Below, in pieces: positions 5,241 to 6,444 of a stretch of DNA of 6,444 nt; the stretch's first letter is position 1; every line of letters begins with the position of its first letter. The DNA is from Rhodobacteraceae bacterium UBA6141 (GTDB taxonomy: Bacteria; Pseudomonadota; Alphaproteobacteria; Rhodobacterales; Rhodobacteraceae): positions 26,705 through 33,148 of the forward strand of contig DIVD01000032.1 in NCBI GenBank assembly GCA_002423245.1, written 5' to 3'. A program made the translations under genes and the position numbers. Under the pieces are notes generated by a model. That model saw nothing but the letters and a program-made list of their open reading frames with translations, did no database searches and was not told where the DNA came from.

Positions 5241-6212
5241 ATGCACAACGTAGAGAAAGACGCGCCGACAGCACTCTATGCGATCGAGGATAAAATCGCT
5301 TGCCTGATCGGGGGACAGACGATGGATCGGTTCAATGAAGAGGTGCGAGAGCGCCGCTGGGCGCATTACCCCGGCGCCTTTTCACAGAACGACATTTCAA
5401 GTTTGTTCTATACGGCGGATCGGTTGGAAGCAGACGTTGGCGCCTCCCGGATTCGACCGGAAACGATCGACGTTTTCGCCAACGGTCAGTTGGTCCGCCT
5501 TGCCGACCTCCAGCATAAGACCGGACGATCACATCTAGAGGTGCTCATCGAGCAGCTTCGTCACGGCTCGATGGTCCGTGTCCGGGATCTTCAGGACGCA
5601 AGCCCGTCGGTCGAACAGACTGTGCGCCATGTCGAGCGGCTTTTCATGGCCAAGTGCCAAGTGAACCTCTACCTGGCCCCACGGGGTGGTGCGGGTTTCC
5701 CGGCTCATTTCGACATCACCGATGGGTTTATCGTCCAGTGTGGCGGCGCCAAGGAGTGGACGATCCACGATGACTACGCCGATCAGACGAGTCTTCCGAC
5801 CGCAGATACGCCTTGGGAGCCGGACCGGTACAAGCCGCTAAGCTCAGGCAAAAGCATGAGCTTTCAGCTCGGCGATGTTCTTTACCTTCCCCGCGGCGTC
5901 ATGCACGCTGCCCGATGCATCGACGAGTACTCGCTCCATCTGACCATCAGCTTGGAAAGCCTCACCTATGCTGACGTGCTGCTGTCGGAGATCCGTCGGC
6001 TGGCTCACGATATTCCGGCTCTGCGGAGGCGAATTCCATGGTCGTGGGGCAGTCGGGATGAAGACCTGACCACAGCGCTGCGCGATCAAATGCGCACGCT
6101 CGCCGATCGGGTTGAGGCGGGTCCTGCGCTTCAAGCGACACGGAGAACGCTCGGGCGAAGCCAGGACATCGCGGCCGGCGCGCTCAGTCAGGCATTGACG
6201 CAAGCAAGTTGA
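5241..6212 (+). CDS. JmjC/cupin-type Fe(II)/2-oxoglutarate oxygenase (Cupin_4-like)
   Basis: This encodes a 323-residue soluble protein with the double-stranded beta-helix core of JmjC-type oxygenases, closest in pattern to the ribosomal-oxygenase (Cupin_4) group. Residues 138-176 read as N-x-Y-x-x-P...HFDITDGFIVQCGGAKEWTI, giving iron ligands H156 and D158 and the typical K171-x-W173. The third ligand is H222 in GDVLYLPRGVMHAA (211-224). Such enzymes hydroxylate protein or peptide side chains using O2 and 2-oxoglutarate; the target here is unknown. E. coli YcfD (about 373 aa) has a C-terminal winged-helix domain. Here only about 75 charged, probably helical residues follow the core, so the substrate-recognition part differs. 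The ATG at 5241 is chosen because an in-frame TGA (5223-5225) lies just upstream and a purine-rich site precedes it. Base composition is clearly lower in GC than the flanks, suggesting acquisition. No partner or precursor-peptide gene is visible beside it. Confidence 0.85.
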   Translation: MHNVEKDAPTALYAIEDKIACLIGGQTMDRFNEEVRERRWAHYPGAFSQNDISSLFYTADRLEADVGASRIRPETIDVFANGQLVRLADLQHKTGRSHLEVLIEQLRHGSMVRVRDLQDASPSVEQTVRHVERLFMAKCQVNLYLAPRGGAGFPAHFDITDGFIVQCGGAKEWTIHDDYADQTSLPTADTPWEPDRYKPLSSGKSMSFQLGDVLYLPRGVMHAARCIDEYSLHLTISLESLTYADVLLSEIRRLAHDIPALRRRIPWSWGSRDEDLTTALRDQMRTLADRVEAGPALQATRRTLGRSQDIAAGALSQALTQAS

Positions 6213-6233
6213 GGCGGCGCCTCGGCCGGCCGG
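6211..6233. terminator. Inverted repeats between convergent stop codons (candidate terminator)
   Basis: GAGGC (6211-6215) pairs with GCCTC (6219-6223) around a 3-base loop, followed by a self-complementary GGCCGGCC (6224-6231). The whole gap between the JmjC-type stop (6210-6212) and the aminopeptidase stop (6236-6234) is 21 bases, so any terminator shared by the two genes must lie here. There is no T-run. Confidence 0.35.
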
Positions 6234-6444
6234 TCAATCCAACACGAAGTCACCGGCCCGCATGATCGCGCGACGCTCGCCGCTTTTCAGAACGCCGTCC
6301 ACATCCATCGCATCATGGCCGATCATGCAGTCGATGTGCAGGGCGCTGGTGTTCGCGCCGGCGGCGTCCCGGTCGCGCCCGGCTTCGATGCAGGCGGAGT
6401 AGGACTGGCCAAAGGCGATGTGGTTCGCGGCGTTCTCGTCGAGG
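6234..6444 (-). CDS. M29 family aminopeptidase, C-terminal part (5' end outside window)
   Basis: The last 69 codons are visible, ending in TGA at 6236-6234. The visible part starts LDENAANHIAFGQSYSACIE and contains NTSALHIDCMIGHDAMDVDG, close to the conserved C-terminal block of M29 (aminopeptidase T/S/II) metallopeptidases: SxxHxDxMIG followed by a DVDG turn. Within LDENAANHIA and LHIDCMIG lie the conserved His and His/Asp residues that help bind the two-metal centre in this family. The enzyme removes N-terminal residues from peptides in the cytoplasm. The C-terminus, ...IMRAGDFVLD, is complete. It converges on the JmjC-type gene with a 21-base gap. It is probably a core gene, marking the right edge of the accessory DNA. 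Confidence 0.88.
   Translation of the reverse strand, partial: LDENAANHIAFGQSYSACIEAGRDRDAAGANTSALHIDCMIGHDAMDVDGVLKSGERRAIMRAGDFVLD

Noticed and set aside
5124..5366. Minus-strand open frame of 80 codons, suspected insertion-sequence remnant
   Set aside because: Neither this frame (YEAQQITPWIKSEVQ) nor the neighbouring one (MKRNRSRLGSNRKFNRQVAL) could be tied to a transposase family, and part overlaps the JmjC-type gene antisense. No IS ends were seen.
1..6444. tRNA, rRNA, CRISPR array or toxin-antitoxin pair
   Set aside because: No clover-leaf or rRNA-like segment, no regularly spaced repeats with unique spacers and no small paired genes with toxin/antitoxin features were seen on either strand.

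Overview
The window looks like a GC-rich alphaproteobacterium of the Rhodobacter/Paracoccus kind. The evidence is a methylmalonyl-CoA epimerase followed by a DUF1467 membrane protein, an EI24/CysZ-like membrane protein, a class II HDAC-like amidohydrolase and an M29 aminopeptidase, all with very high GC. Hand counts give 48/60 G+C at 1081-1140 and 47/60 at 1981-2040. The genus is an inference.

Layout. (1) 1-567, plus strand: the 3' end of a methylmalonyl-CoA epimerase gene and a tightly linked DUF1467 gene. (2) 568-713: a convergent intergenic gap with two GC hairpins and a 16-bp tandem repeat. (3) 3121-714, minus strand: a short operon of HDAC-like amidohydrolase, YdjA-type nitroreductase and EI24/CysZ-like membrane protein. 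The HDAC and nitroreductase share one frame with no stop between them. The nitroreductase stop overlaps the next start as ATGA. (4) About 3230-5030: a mosaic of broken foreign genes. On the minus strand are the 3' end of an AAA/DUF4143 gene and a DUF6361 gene that has lost its C-terminus. On the plus strand is a frameshifted fragment of a plasmid-type strawberry-notch (methylase/helicase) gene. (5) 5241-6212, plus strand: an intact JmjC/cupin-type Fe(II)/2-oxoglutarate oxygenase of lower GC (30/60 at 5221-5280, 33/60 at 5461-5520). (6) 6234-6444, minus strand: the C-terminus of an M29 aminopeptidase, back in core-like sequence.

The simplest reading is that accessory DNA lies between two core blocks, with borders near 3175-3235 and 6213-6233. 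Most of its cargo is decayed, and only the JmjC-type gene looks whole. The left border has no stop codon, so one open frame runs DUF6361, then HDAC, then nitroreductase (4330 to 1424). This would mislead automatic annotation. I see no complete new multi-gene system. The best leads are the HDAC-nitroreductase fusion, the orphan oxygenase and the remnant DUF4143-DUF6361 pair.
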